The translations under genes and the position numbers were made by a program. The notes beneath the pieces are model-generated. The model searched no databases. It saw nothing but the letters and a program-made list of their open reading frames with translations, and was not told where the DNA came from. From JBCBKZ01 sp039026975 (GTDB taxonomy: Bacteria > Bacteroidota > Bacteroidia > J057), in NCBI GenBank assembly GCA_039026975.1, contig JBCCLI010000008.1, positions 1 to 37,925 of the forward strand: a stretch of DNA of 37,925 bases, given 5' to 3'. Within the stretch, counting starts at the first letter, position 1, and the number at the start of each line of letters is the position of its first letter. Below, piece after piece: positions 1-8,175 of the stretch.

Positions 1-812
1 AAGACATTTTCAAGTATGACCATGGCTTCCTGCCCGCCAAACTGGGCGTTACCCACATCTATATCTCCCTCCTCCATGCTGCGACTATCACAGGATTGTC
101 TGCCATAGATATAGGTGATCCCTTCAGCATCTACCGGAATAGCGCCTATGACCGCATAGTCTCTATCATTTTCTGTCAGGCGCATGGTTGGCATAATAAC
201 CATCCAGTGAGAATTGATACAGCCCGTTTGATGCGCTTTGGCTCCACTTACATAAATCCCTTCTTTTGTTCTTTTGGTGATTCTCACAAACATATCCGGG
301 TCTTCCTGCTGGTGTGGAGCCAGACTTCTATCTCCTTTCACATCTGTCATGGCACCCCCAATCACGTAGTTGTAGGTGTGCGTTATTTTGATGAAGTCTT
401 TTAAGCGGTCATGATATTGGGTGCCATACCGCTCATCTATTTCGTAGGTGGTAGAGTAAAGAGAATTAAAGGCATCCATGCCTACACAGCGCTGAAAGCA
501 GGTTCCGGTAAGCTGGCCCAGCTTACGCTGCATTTTATTCTGATTAGCCAGGTCCTCTACGCTGGTGCATACATGCAGGAAACGGCTGATCCTTTCTCCA
601 GTAAATGGAGAAATCACAGAAGCTAACTCTGGCGCACTGAGGGCCAGGTCATAGGTCTTGGCTACTGCATTGATAGAAGGCCTTATTAATGGATGATCTA
701 CAGGCTCCTCTATCGTTTCTCCAAAAAGGAATATTCGCAAGTCTCTCTCACGTAGACTCTGAATATAATCTTCGCCAGATACCAGTTTTGAAGTTTTTAG
801 GGTAGTCTCCAT
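1..812 (-). CDS. 4-hydroxybutyryl-CoA dehydratase-like protein (AbfD / HpaB superfamily), 3' part off the window
   Basis: The ATG is at 812 and the frame is open to the window edge, giving about 270 N-terminal residues of a protein that normally has about 490. From memory the sequence follows clostridial AbfD closely: a YIQSLR-type start, VDHPLIRPSIN, CFQRCVGMDAFN, GGAMTDVKGDR, GAKAHQTG and GRQSCDSR. AbfD is a flavin and [4Fe-4S] enzyme that dehydrates 4-hydroxybutyryl-CoA to crotonyl-CoA. Two of its four cluster ligands are visible here as Cys105 and Cys109, four residues apart as in AbfD Cys99/Cys103. The other two (a His and a Cys near residues 290-300) lie beyond the edge. Flavin monooxygenases of the HpaB type lack these cysteines, which favours a dehydratase. 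It follows the membrane-protein gene by 9 bp, so the two are probably cotranscribed. The family is secure; the exact substrate is inferred. Confidence 0.8.
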   Translation of the reverse strand, partial: METTLKTSKLVSGEDYIQSLRERDLRIFLFGETIEEPVDHPLIRPSINAVAKTYDLALSAPELASVISPFTGERISRFLHVCTSVEDLANQNKMQRKLGQLTGTCFQRCVGMDAFNSLYSTTYEIDERYGTQYHDRLKDFIKITHTYNYVIGGAMTDVKGDRSLAPHQQEDPDMFVRITKRTKEGIYVSGAKAHQTGCINSHWMVIMPTMRLTENDRDYAVIGAIPVDAEGITYIYGRQSCDSRSMEEGDIDVGNAQFGGQEAMVILENV

Positions 813-821
813 AACTTATCA

Positions 822-1346
822 TTAGTGTTCTTTTTGTTCTCTCATCAGTGCCTTCACAGCCTCTAGATCTTCCTGGCTAAGCACCCACTGATCAAATTTG
901 AATATATAAATGAGGGTAAATATGATAGGGATCACGCCTAATCCATAGAGCATCCAGGCAGTTGGGGCTGGAAGCCCTCCCAGGTATGAAGGATTATCAC
1001 CCCCTATATAAGTTACATGAGAAAAGAGTAGCATCCCATACATAAGGCTGTATAGGAGAAATCCTACTCCCCAGATGAAGACCAATAATCTGTTAGAATC
1101 ACCTGAAGAATTTTTTACCCCCAGGTAGGTTGATATAGTGAATATACCCAAAATAAGTAGGCCCAATATAAAGGTAAGTCCTTTTATCAGTGGAAAATCT
1201 GTTAGAATCCAGCCACTGCTCCTCATACTAGAGAATTCAGAATGGGTTCCTTGCCCGCTTACTTCAGATGGGAGTAATCCGAATAAGCAAGCCATGATAG
1301 CAACGGTCAGGCATACCAATAAAAAAAGCCAGTTAGCAGGTTTCAT
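822..1346 (-). CDS. Small integral membrane protein, about four transmembrane helices, function unknown
   Basis: This is a 174-residue protein with hydrophobic stretches near residues 6-25, 53-72, 86-108 and 130-150 and a charged C-terminal tail rich in Glu and Lys. I do not recognise the family with confidence. The last helix, with PTAWMLYGLG followed by FKFDQWVL, is reminiscent of small membrane partners encoded beside sodium:solute symporters, but no transporter gene is visible in the window. It ends 9 bp before the AbfD-like gene and is probably in one transcription unit with it. The flavoprotein gene upstream is separated by about 320 bp that contain two inverted repeats, so this pair may have its own promoter. 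It could be a transporter subunit or a membrane anchor for a neighbouring enzyme; both are guesses. Confidence 0.7.
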   Translation of the reverse strand: MKPANWLFLLVCLTVAIMACLFGLLPSEVSGQGTHSEFSSMRSSGWILTDFPLIKGLTFILGLLILGIFTISTYLGVKNSSGDSNRLLVFIWGVGFLLYSLMYGMLLFSHVTYIGGDNPSYLGGLPAPTAWMLYGLGVIPIIFTLIYIFKFDQWVLSQEDLEAVKALMREQKEH

Positions 1347-1455
1347 AGTAGAAGAGATACTTATAAAGATAGTGATATATATGTAAATGAGTACCTACTT
1401 GTACTGTCTCCACCCTAAAACTGACAGTTAAATAAGCATGGTAGGTAAAGAAGAA

Positions 1456-1472
1456 CTGCTGATTATCAGCAG
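1456..1472. promoter_or_regulatory. Perfect 7-bp inverted repeat in front of the membrane-protein gene
   Basis: CTGCTGA at 1456-1462 and TCAGCAG at 1466-1472 are perfectly complementary around a TTA centre. The element lies about 110 bp upstream of the membrane-protein start on the minus strand. It could be an operator or a leader hairpin; no T-run follows it, so it is not a terminator. The rest of 1347-1669 has no gene that I can support. Confidence 0.3.
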
Positions 1473-1555
1473 CAGTGCTTAGGAGTCTACAGCGGTACTT
1501 CCCTGTTTCAATGGCAAAAGGGAACCCAAAATGCTTGGCGTCAACAACGCAATAA

Positions 1556-1582
1556 GCCGCCCACGATCAGTCGTAAGGCGGC
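1556..1582 (-). terminator. Hairpin behind the flavoprotein gene, weak terminator candidate
   Basis: GCCGCC (1556-1561) pairs with GGCGGC (1577-1582), and an inner ACGA (1563-1566) pairs with TCGT (1571-1574) around a four-base loop. It sits about 90 bp past the flavoprotein stop on the minus strand. The GC-rich stem is convincing, but the following tail on the minus strand is only TTATTG, so termination efficiency is doubtful. It may instead be part of a leader for the membrane-protein/AbfD-like pair. Confidence 0.45.
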
Positions 1583-1669
1583 CTATTTTAGTGAGGGGTA
1601 AGTGTGTGATTATCGTGACCTTATCAATCATTCTCTGAGCTGAGAATTGCTAAGATCATACTAGTTGAC

Positions 1670-3424
1670 TTATTCCAGGAGCAGTCCCTTAAAATTACTG
1701 ATTTCCTTCGTCTGGCGTATTATTGTCAGGAGGTGCTCATCCATAGGCTCGAGCGGTCTGGAATTGACTGCCAGCTTGCCATTTTCGCCTAAAGTTATGG
1801 TGTAGTTAAGGTCTTGGTCTGCTTGCGTTTCTGGAAAATCTGAGCGTTGATGTGCGCCTCTACTTTCCTTCCTGGCTTTTGCCCCCAACAGGGTAGCTTC
1901 TGCAGCCATGAGAGACCCTTCAAAGTCAAAGGCCAGCATGAGGTCTTCATATCCTTCTGAGTCAGGCCTGACATCTAGTTGAGGGAGAGAATCTGTTAAC
2001 TGCGCTAGCCTATTTAGCCCCTCATCTATTTTGGCCTCACTTCTAACTACGCCACAGTGTTGCCACATGATGTTCCTCAATTCTCTCTGTAGGGGACGGG
2101 CCACTTCATTTCCATGTTTCAGAAAGGAGTCAATCTTCTCATGGGCCTGCTGGATGACTTTCTTAGACCGGTACTGCACGTCTAAAGAGATAGACCGTTG
2201 GGTGGCATAGTTGCCAGCTCTTTTTCCGAAAATGAGGATCTCCGCAAGAGAATTTCCTCCCAGTCGGTTAGCACCGTGGAGACCTCCTGTTACTTCACCA
2301 GCCGCATAGAGTCCTTCTATCCCTGTGGAGTGAGTATCTGGATCTACTGAAATACCTCCCATAGAGTAGTGTGCGGTAGGAGCTACTTCCATGGGTTTTT
2401 TAGAAATATCTATCATCAGGGTATCCAGGAACTGCCGGTACATACGCGGAAGCTTCTCAATGATGAATTCTTTAGACTTATGACTAATGTCTAGATAAAC
2501 CCCTCCACTAGGAGTAGCTCTTCCTTCTGTGATTTCCATATAGTTAGCCATGGCTACCCGGTCTCTGGTAGAAAGCTCCATTCTTTCTTTATCATAGTTT
2601 TCCATGAAGCGTTCCCCTTTTCCGTTGATAAGTCTGCCTCCTTCCCCACGTACGGCTTCTGTAACCAGGGTTCCTGCTAGCTCTTCTGGGATAACCATGC
2701 CTGTAGGATGGAATTGTACCAGTTCCATATCTGTGAGGGTACAGCCTGCTTTCAAGCCCAGATAGAAGCCATCTCCTGTATTTTCATTTCTCCTTGAAGA
2801 GCTTTTACGCCAGATACGAGTATGTCCTCCTGCAGCAATGATGGTAGAATCTGCCAGGAAAACGGTCCTTTCCCCATTCTTAATATTAAAAGTCATAGCA
2901 CCAAAGCACAGGTTATCATGAACCAGTAGCTCAGTAACGTACTGGGAATCATAGATGGGTATTTTGAGGGAGTTAGCCTTTTTCAGTAGGGCTTTCAGGA
3001 TAGAGCGGCCTGTGTAATCTCCAGAATAGCAGGTACGCCTGTAGGTATGGGCCCCAAAAAAGCGTTGATCTATGTGGCCATTAGGTAGTTTAGCGAAGTT
3101 GGCTCCCCACTCATCTATCTCGTTCACCAAGTCAGGGGCCTCTTTAGCCATGAGCTCTACCATCCGGGGTTCTGACAGGTTATAGCCTTCTATCATGGTA
3201 TCAGCAAAGTGCTGTTGCCATGAATCCTCAGGGTCTACATTACCAAAGGAGGCATTAATCCCTCCCGCAGCTAGTACCGTGTGGACGTCTTCCTTGGGCC
3301 TCTTCCCTATGACTATAGTTTCTACCCCAGCTTTTTTAGCTTCTATGGCAGCTCGTAATCCTGCTCCTCCACTCCCTATAACAAGAACATTGGAAATGTA
3401 TGTACTGTGCTTTGGTTGTTGCAT
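1670..3424 (-). CDS. Stand-alone FAD-dependent fumarate reductase/succinate dehydrogenase-like flavoprotein
   Basis: This is a FAD-binding_2 family oxidoreductase related to SdhA, FrdA and NadB. The Rossmann motif GSGGAGLRAA is at the N-terminus. HTVLAAGGINA places a histidine where SdhA/FrdA carry covalently bound FAD. ELVQFHPTGM, EAVRGEGG and AHYSMGG supply the His and Arg residues of the dicarboxylate site, and GLYAAGEVTGG to NRLGGNSL closes the FAD site. I start it at the ATG at 3424; a TTG at 3457 would add 11 residues that precede the first beta strand and look unnecessary. No iron-sulfur subunit or membrane anchor is adjacent, so this is not a normal respiratory complex II operon. It follows the ComA-like gene by about 70 bp on the same strand and is likely cotranscribed. 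The substrate is unknown: an unsaturated or 2-hydroxy dicarboxylate-like acid is a reasonable guess. Confidence 0.85.
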   Translation of the reverse strand: MQQPKHSTYISNVLVIGSGGAGLRAAIEAKKAGVETIVIGKRPKEDVHTVLAAGGINASFGNVDPEDSWQQHFADTMIEGYNLSEPRMVELMAKEAPDLVNEIDEWGANFAKLPNGHIDQRFFGAHTYRRTCYSGDYTGRSILKALLKKANSLKIPIYDSQYVTELLVHDNLCFGAMTFNIKNGERTVFLADSTIIAAGGHTRIWRKSSSRRNENTGDGFYLGLKAGCTLTDMELVQFHPTGMVIPEELAGTLVTEAVRGEGGRLINGKGERFMENYDKERMELSTRDRVAMANYMEITEGRATPSGGVYLDISHKSKEFIIEKLPRMYRQFLDTLMIDISKKPMEVAPTAHYSMGGISVDPDTHSTGIEGLYAAGEVTGGLHGANRLGGNSLAEILIFGKRAGNYATQRSISLDVQYRSKKVIQQAHEKIDSFLKHGNEVARPLQRELRNIMWQHCGVVRSEAKIDEGLNRLAQLTDSLPQLDVRPDSEGYEDLMLAFDFEGSLMAAEATLLGAKARKESRGAHQRSDFPETQADQDLNYTITLGENGKLAVNSRPLEPMDEHLLTIIRQTKEISNFKGLLLE

Positions 3425-3492
3425 ACTTATATGGTTATGAGAAGTGGCCCCGGACAAGTATTTCTGCCCAAGGCCCTCTGGTTAAGGTGTGC

Positions 3493-4371
3493 TTATTTAT
3501 ATGTGACAATTCTTCCCCAGATATCATTGGTTCCCCAGATACCCTGCCTGGTACACTCTAACTGGACAATTTGGCTATGGTCCACAAATACATTGACCTC
3601 TGGGCCATAGTTCTTGATATACCACTTAAATACCTGTGGGTCAGCTGCCTCGAACATAAGATTCTCAAGTCCTACCTCATTGATGAAAGTGGCCGGAACG
3701 TCTACTCTCCATGGATTAGCATTTTCAGTAATTCCTTCAGATTCTATCATAATGATATAGGCACCGGCATCTAAAAACTTTTTGGCTTGCTTTACTGCAT
3801 AGCCTACGTCCTGTACGCCTTCACTTTCTAGTTCCGATTTAGTGGTATCACCTCCAGCACCAAACTGTATACCTATTTCTGGCTTAGCTTTCAGCCCTGC
3901 TTTCTGCACATCTTCTATGACTCGGAGCCAGTCATCAGTAGGAATGGAAATGAACCCTGTGGAAATCTCGATGATATCAAAGCCAAGCTCCTTACATTCA
4001 TTGATATATTTTTTGACAGCATCCTTCCCTTTTGTGAGGACATATTCTATGAAACCACCTGTAGAAACCAGGGTACCATACTTATGGGCCAGGTCATTAA
4101 TTTCTCTGATCTTTTTAGGATTCATGAATGTGAAGGAACCCCCAGCAAATTTGATGCTGTCCACGTAGTTACCGGAGGTTTCTAAAATATCCTGGAAATA
4201 GTTTATGCCAAAATTAGAATAGTAGGCCGCCCGTATTTCTGTCAGACCTGTCTTACGTGGTTTAGCACTTCTGCTGTTGCGCTGGAGCCACTCAAATGAT
4301 ATAGGATTAGTAATGAAATTTTCCTTATTAGATCCGTTGCTTTTTTCTTTATTCAGTGTTTTTGAAGCCAT
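3493..4371 (-). CDS. Phosphosulfolactate synthase-like protein (ComA family)
   Basis: This is a 292-residue TIM-barrel protein of the ComA family. ComA adds sulfite to phosphoenolpyruvate to give (2R)-phospho-3-sulfolactate in coenzyme M synthesis; bacterial and plant relatives have other or unknown roles. Family landmarks in order are KPRKTGLTEIR near residue 40, YVDSIKFAGG, a strand-end GGFIEYV, GFDIIEISTG, KPEIGIQFGAGG, AYIIMIESEGITEN, LMFEAADPQ and a C-terminal FVDHSQIVQLECTRQGIWG. About 35 N-terminal residues, rich in Asn and Lys, precede the barrel. It is the first gene of a probable two-gene unit with the flavoprotein, about 600 bp downstream of a LysR regulator on the same strand. Coenzyme M synthesis is unlikely because none of its other genes is visible; a sulfonate or related C3 product is possible. 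Confidence 0.8.
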   Translation of the reverse strand: MASKTLNKEKSNGSNKENFITNPISFEWLQRNSRSAKPRKTGLTEIRAAYYSNFGINYFQDILETSGNYVDSIKFAGGSFTFMNPKKIREINDLAHKYGTLVSTGGFIEYVLTKGKDAVKKYINECKELGFDIIEISTGFISIPTDDWLRVIEDVQKAGLKAKPEIGIQFGAGGDTTKSELESEGVQDVGYAVKQAKKFLDAGAYIIMIESEGITENANPWRVDVPATFINEVGLENLMFEAADPQVFKWYIKNYGPEVNVFVDHSQIVQLECTRQGIWGTNDIWGRIVTYK

Positions 4372-4970
4372 AATTTTGTGTTGATTAAATGGAACAAGAG
4401 ATAATAGCTTAGTAAGGGTGGAGATAAAATGATTCGTGTCTTTTTCGTAGATACAGTCCCCTGAAACTGGCCTTGCATGAAAATCTTTATAGTCTATGTT
4501 TCATAGTCTTTACTTACGGTAAAAATATCTCTACGTAGAATGATTCTTAATAGGGAAACTCGATCAGTTTAATAGACAAAATCGATTTTGCCTATATGTT
4601 AATGTAAGTGCTGTGGCGTAAAGTTCTTATTACCAGATCATTACCTTATGTGAAGAGCTACTGACAGTCCGTACAGATTGGGAGAACTATTTTGAAGAAT
4701 AAGGATCGTATAGGTTTGAAGGTAAAACTAAGAATGGTGGAACTACTTGGAGAGGGGAGATTAACTAGTGGAATCTTTTAAGCGTCTGCTCGGTATAACG
4801 TCCTGAAATACATGCTCTGTGAATGAATCTGAAGGCTGTTCTTTCTCTGGAGAATACTGTATTATTCTTCAAAGAGTTAGCTTGTCAGAATCTTTAAGCC
4901 TAGTATTTCTCCAGGAGAATTACCTAAGTCAAATATGAGCTAACATTTACTGACCTAAAGGCATAATGGC
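4372..4970. other. 599-bp gene-free gap between the LysR regulator and the ComA-like gene
   Basis: No open frame here looks coding. The stretch holds the paired inverted repeats at 4843-4919 and should contain the promoter of the ComA-like/flavoprotein unit, although I cannot point to a clear -7/-33 pair. The gap is long for the same-strand gene order and suggests control by the neighbouring LysR protein. Confidence 0.5.
4843..4919. promoter_or_regulatory. Two palindromes that are also complementary to each other, behind the LysR gene
   Basis: TTCTC-TG-GAGAA spans 4843-4854. TTCTCC-A-GGAGAA spans 4907-4919 and is perfect. In addition, CTGGAGAATACT (4847-4858) can pair with AGTATTTCTCCAG (4902-4914) with a single bulged T, making a long stem. 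Either two LysR-type dyad sites or one RNA stem-loop behind the LysR stop would explain it. There is no flanking T-run of terminator quality. Confidence 0.4.
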
Positions 4971-5909
4971 TTATAAAGGGTGGGTTTCAGGATCATTAAT
5001 GGTAGGTTGATCATTCATGGTGAGGATGTCAGAGATGTCCTGTGTTAGCCTTTTAATGATACGTTTTTTTTCAAAGCCTCGGGAGGTGACGAGGCTAACG
5101 GGAAGCTTTAGTTTTTTCTCCTGTATAAAGTAAACCTTTTCCAGGTTTTCCTGAGAAAGAAAACCCAGTGAAATCTTGGGGAGAAGCATACTACCTCCAT
5201 TTAGGTTAATGATATTTCTCAGGGTTTCAAGATTTCCTTTCACATATTTTATGGTCCGCTTTTCTAGTAGTTCTGAGGATTTACTCCCCAGAGAATCTAC
5301 TTGTCTAACGAGAATATCCCGCATATCCTCATGTAGCATGACACTATTAAAATCTATAGAAGAGATAGGAAGGGAGCGGGTGTCATCTGACAGCTTTGTT
5401 GTAGCATACAGACAAAGCTCTTCTTCATATAGTTTTTGCTCGTAATATCCATGGGTAAGGGAAGGGGCTATCATTAAGGCAGCATCTATTTCTTCATTGA
5501 AAAGAAAGTCCTCAATCCTTCGGTCACTCAGTTCGTAGATTTTGATGTCCAGCTTAGGATACTTTTTACTAATAGATTTTATAAAGATAGGAGCGATGTA
5601 AGGGGCTATAATTTCTGCTATAGCCAAATGAAGCATTCCTGAGACTTCATTTTCTCTTTCAAGGGCTATCTGTTCAAATAATCTCTGCTGAACACGTATC
5701 TCTTTTGCTTTTTGGATAAGGTCTTTACCCTTAAGGGTGGGAACTACGGGAGTTCGGGATCTATCAAAGATGATAATATCAAACTTGCGTTCCAGCCGCT
5801 GAATTTCCATGCTGAGTGTTGACTGGGCCACATTGCATTCTATGGCAGCACGGTTAAAGTTTCTGTGCTTATCAACGGCAATGATGTACTCTAGCTGTCT
5901 AAAATTCAT
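4971..5909 (-). CDS. LysR-type transcriptional regulator, OxyR-like but without the sensor cysteines
   Basis: A winged helix-turn-helix fills residues 1-62 (NFRQLEYIIAVDKHRNFNRAA, then AQSTLSMEIQRLE and FDRSRTPVVPT), followed by a LysR substrate-binding domain to about residue 300. The N-terminus and overall layout resemble OxyR. However, where OxyR has Gly-His-Cys followed by LRDQ in the sensor loop, this protein reads LHEDMRDILVRQV, with no cysteine there and no second cysteine after it. A disulfide-based peroxide switch is therefore unlikely; a small-molecule coinducer is more probable. It lies upstream of, and on the same strand as, the ComA-like locus, which is the obvious candidate target. 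The ATG at 5909 gives the canonical LysR N-terminus. Confidence 0.88.
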   Translation of the reverse strand: MNFRQLEYIIAVDKHRNFNRAAIECNVAQSTLSMEIQRLERKFDIIIFDRSRTPVVPTLKGKDLIQKAKEIRVQQRLFEQIALERENEVSGMLHLAIAEIIAPYIAPIFIKSISKKYPKLDIKIYELSDRRIEDFLFNEEIDAALMIAPSLTHGYYEQKLYEEELCLYATTKLSDDTRSLPISSIDFNSVMLHEDMRDILVRQVDSLGSKSSELLEKRTIKYVKGNLETLRNIINLNGGSMLLPKISLGFLSQENLEKVYFIQEKKLKLPVSLVTSRGFEKKRIIKRLTQDISDILTMNDQPTINDPETHPL

Positions 5910-6290
5910 GTATAAGTTAGTTTGGCCTCTTTCTCTCTGATATCTTTTATAGCCCCTTCATATTACTGCCTACTCATCCGAGAGATACATTCTGTGTAGT
6001 GAATGCTGGTAGTGGAAAAGATAGGGCAGCTTTAAAATAGATCCATTTTCCTAGGTCTTTGACGCATCCCGGGAGATATGAACTTTTGTTAGGGCTATAC
6101 CACTTATATGTATTGATACTAACGAGGGGTCTTTACTCTTGACTCTATCAAGGGAAAAAAGAATCCTGTCTATCTCAGCGCTAATAGCGTAAAGATAGGT
6201 ATTTAGCATAAATCCAGACAGAGTAGTAACCGTAAACTATTTTGGTTGAGTCAACCTACCGTCTTCCAACATCTAATAAGCAGGCCTAAA
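5910..6290. other. Gene-free gap in front of the LysR gene
   Basis: No coding frame is supported. The LysR promoter should lie here. The only sharp element I see is a 13-bp palindrome, GGTTGA-G-TCAACC, at 6244-6256, about 335 bp upstream of the regulator and just beyond the ribonucleotide reductase terminator. Its role is unknown. Confidence 0.4.
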
Positions 6291-6326
6291 TAAAAAAGGA
6301 GCCATCCTGGATAGTAAGGATGGCTC
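6291..6326 (-). terminator. Rho-independent terminator of the nrdBA operon
   Basis: GAGCCATCCT (6299-6308) pairs perfectly with AGGATGGCTC (6317-6326) around an 8-base loop. On the minus strand the stem is followed directly by six T residues (6292-6297). It lies about 50 bp past the nrdA stop, which is the expected place for the end of the nrdBA transcript. Confidence 0.9.
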
Positions 6327-6378
6327 TTGAATGGTTTAGTTCTACCAAGAGAGAACTCTTTATAAGGCAGTGTGTGGT

Positions 6379-8172
6379 TTATGCTTCACAGCTTTCACAT
6401 TCTTTCTTCTGCTTGAATTTCTGGGCGGCATTCATACTATGCTGGTAGTATAAGGACTTAAGGCCCATCTTCCAGGCAGTAACATGTATCTTATTTACAT
6501 CTTTGGTGGGCATATCCGGGTGGACAATAATGTTCACTGACTGCCCTTGATCTATGTGGCTTTGTCTGTTAGCCGCTTGGTAAATAACATCTAGCTGGTC
6601 TATTTCAGAGTAGGTCTTGAACACATCTTTTTCCTCCTCCGTAAGGAAGTCCAGGTGCTGAACAGATCCATCCCTGCTACGGATACTTTTCCATACCTCA
6701 GCGGTATTCTGCCCTTTCTCTTCCAGTAACTCTTCAAGGAATGGATTCTTGATAGTTACTTTGATCTTAGCTATATCCTTCACATAAATGTTAGACCATA
6801 TAGGTTCTATCCCTTGTGATACTTGCCCTAAGATGAAAGCAGATGAAGTAGTGGGCGCTATAGCATTCAGGGTAGCATTACGTCTCCCGTATCCCTCCAG
6901 CATCTTAGGCTCACCCAAGTGTTCTGCCAAATCTCTGGAAGCTTTGTAAGATCTTTCCTTAATGGTCTTAAAGATTTCAGTATTTAGGTTATATGCTTCC
7001 TGGCTGTTAAATGCTAATCTTCTTGATTGTAGGAGAGAATGCCATCCCAAGGCACCCAACCCTAGTGCGCGGTTTTCTTTCGCGAAGTTGTAAGCCCTCT
7101 CCATGAATAGGAAAGTCTGCTGATCATCGCGATTAGGAGAGTCTCTGTAAACTTCTAGCTTTTCTATGAATTCAGTGATAACAGCATCCAGGAAGCAGAC
7201 CATGGTCTCTACTGCATCTGTATTTTTCCACTTATCATAATGTAGCAGATTGATGCTGGAAAGTACACATACAAAGGACCAATTATCACTGGAAGGAAGC
7301 ATAATCTCTGTACAGAGGTTGCTGGCATAGATACGCTGATCCTTATCCTTGTACACATCTACTGTCCCATCATTGGCATTGTCAGTAAAGAAGACGTAGG
7401 GATACCCCATTTCTCCTCTACACTGTAGGATACGTGCCCAGATGGTACGTTTCTTCACATCACCATCTATCATCTCTTGCATCCACTCATTGGTAACAGT
7501 TACCCCATGGGTAAGCTGCTGGATAGGATTTCCTTCAGTTCCTATCTCCAGGAACTCCTTGATGTCAGGGTGGTCTATGGGGAGATAAGGAGAAAAACGG
7601 CCACGACGAACAGAGCCCTGGCTTACCACATCTACCATAGACTCGAATAGCTGCATAATATGTACAGCTCCAGAAGCTTCTCCGTTATTCTTCACTGGTG
7701 CTCCACGTGGGCGAATCTTTCCGAAGTATCCGGAAGTTCCTCCTCCCAGCTTAGACATCATGCCTACTTCAGACTGGGTATAAAGGATGTTCCCCATATC
7801 ATCATCTATATGGGAACCAAAGCAGCTAATAGGTAATCCTCTCTGCTTCCCAAAGTTAGACCATACAGGGGAGGCTAAGGAAAAGAATCCCTGAGACATG
7901 TACCCATAGAACTTTTCTTTAAATCCCTTTATCTGGAGAATCTGCTCAGCTCTTTCTGCAATTTCAAGTATGCGGCTTTCTGGCGTAGCACCCTCTGTTA
8001 GGTAACCAGAAGCAAGAAACTTACGGCTGTACTCATTCAGCCAGAAAAAGGGCTGATCCTTCTCCTGGGTGGATGGCTTGACAGCCTGCTCCGTTTTCGT
8101 TTTGCTAGCAGGTGCCTGGGTAGTTACTTCTGGGCCCTGTGATGTTGGTTGGTCAAAGTTAGATTTATCCAT
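6379..8172 (-). CDS. nrdA: Class I ribonucleoside-diphosphate reductase, alpha (catalytic) subunit, without ATP-cone
   Basis: This catalytic subunit of aerobic ribonucleotide reductase makes deoxyribonucleotides for DNA synthesis. All catalytic landmarks are visible. Cys117 (PISCFGS) and Cys302 (FVCVLSS) form the reducible active-site pair. Asn285, Cys287 and Glu289 (NLCTEI) hold the thiyl radical site. Tyr575-Tyr576 (SLYYQH) are the radical-transfer tyrosines, and Cys592/Cys595 (CESC) at the extreme C-terminus form the reductant shuttle. At 597 residues it is about 150 shorter than the E. coli enzyme. It lacks the N-terminal ATP-cone, which is replaced by about 40 low-complexity residues rich in Thr, Gln, Lys and Pro. 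The cone is instead on the beta subunit encoded 3 bp upstream, so overall activity should be controlled through beta. Confidence 0.95.
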   Translation of the reverse strand: MDKSNFDQPTSQGPEVTTQAPASKTKTEQAVKPSTQEKDQPFFWLNEYSRKFLASGYLTEGATPESRILEIAERAEQILQIKGFKEKFYGYMSQGFFSLASPVWSNFGKQRGLPISCFGSHIDDDMGNILYTQSEVGMMSKLGGGTSGYFGKIRPRGAPVKNNGEASGAVHIMQLFESMVDVVSQGSVRRGRFSPYLPIDHPDIKEFLEIGTEGNPIQQLTHGVTVTNEWMQEMIDGDVKKRTIWARILQCRGEMGYPYVFFTDNANDGTVDVYKDKDQRIYASNLCTEIMLPSSDNWSFVCVLSSINLLHYDKWKNTDAVETMVCFLDAVITEFIEKLEVYRDSPNRDDQQTFLFMERAYNFAKENRALGLGALGWHSLLQSRRLAFNSQEAYNLNTEIFKTIKERSYKASRDLAEHLGEPKMLEGYGRRNATLNAIAPTTSSAFILGQVSQGIEPIWSNIYVKDIAKIKVTIKNPFLEELLEEKGQNTAEVWKSIRSRDGSVQHLDFLTEEEKDVFKTYSEIDQLDVIYQAANRQSHIDQGQSVNIIVHPDMPTKDVNKIHVTAWKMGLKSLYYQHSMNAAQKFKQKKECESCEA

Positions 8173-8175
8173 AAA

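Noticed and set aside
96..626. Two plus-strand frames at the left end
   Set aside because: They are opposite to the AbfD-like gene, whose family match over 270 residues is clear.
1387..1669. Riboswitch in front of the membrane-protein/AbfD-like pair
   Set aside because: Two hairpins are present, but I could not match the conserved core of any riboswitch class known to me.
1670..3457. Complex II (succinate dehydrogenase) operon
   Set aside because: No iron-sulfur subunit or cytochrome b subunit adjoins the flavoprotein; neighbours are unrelated enzymes.
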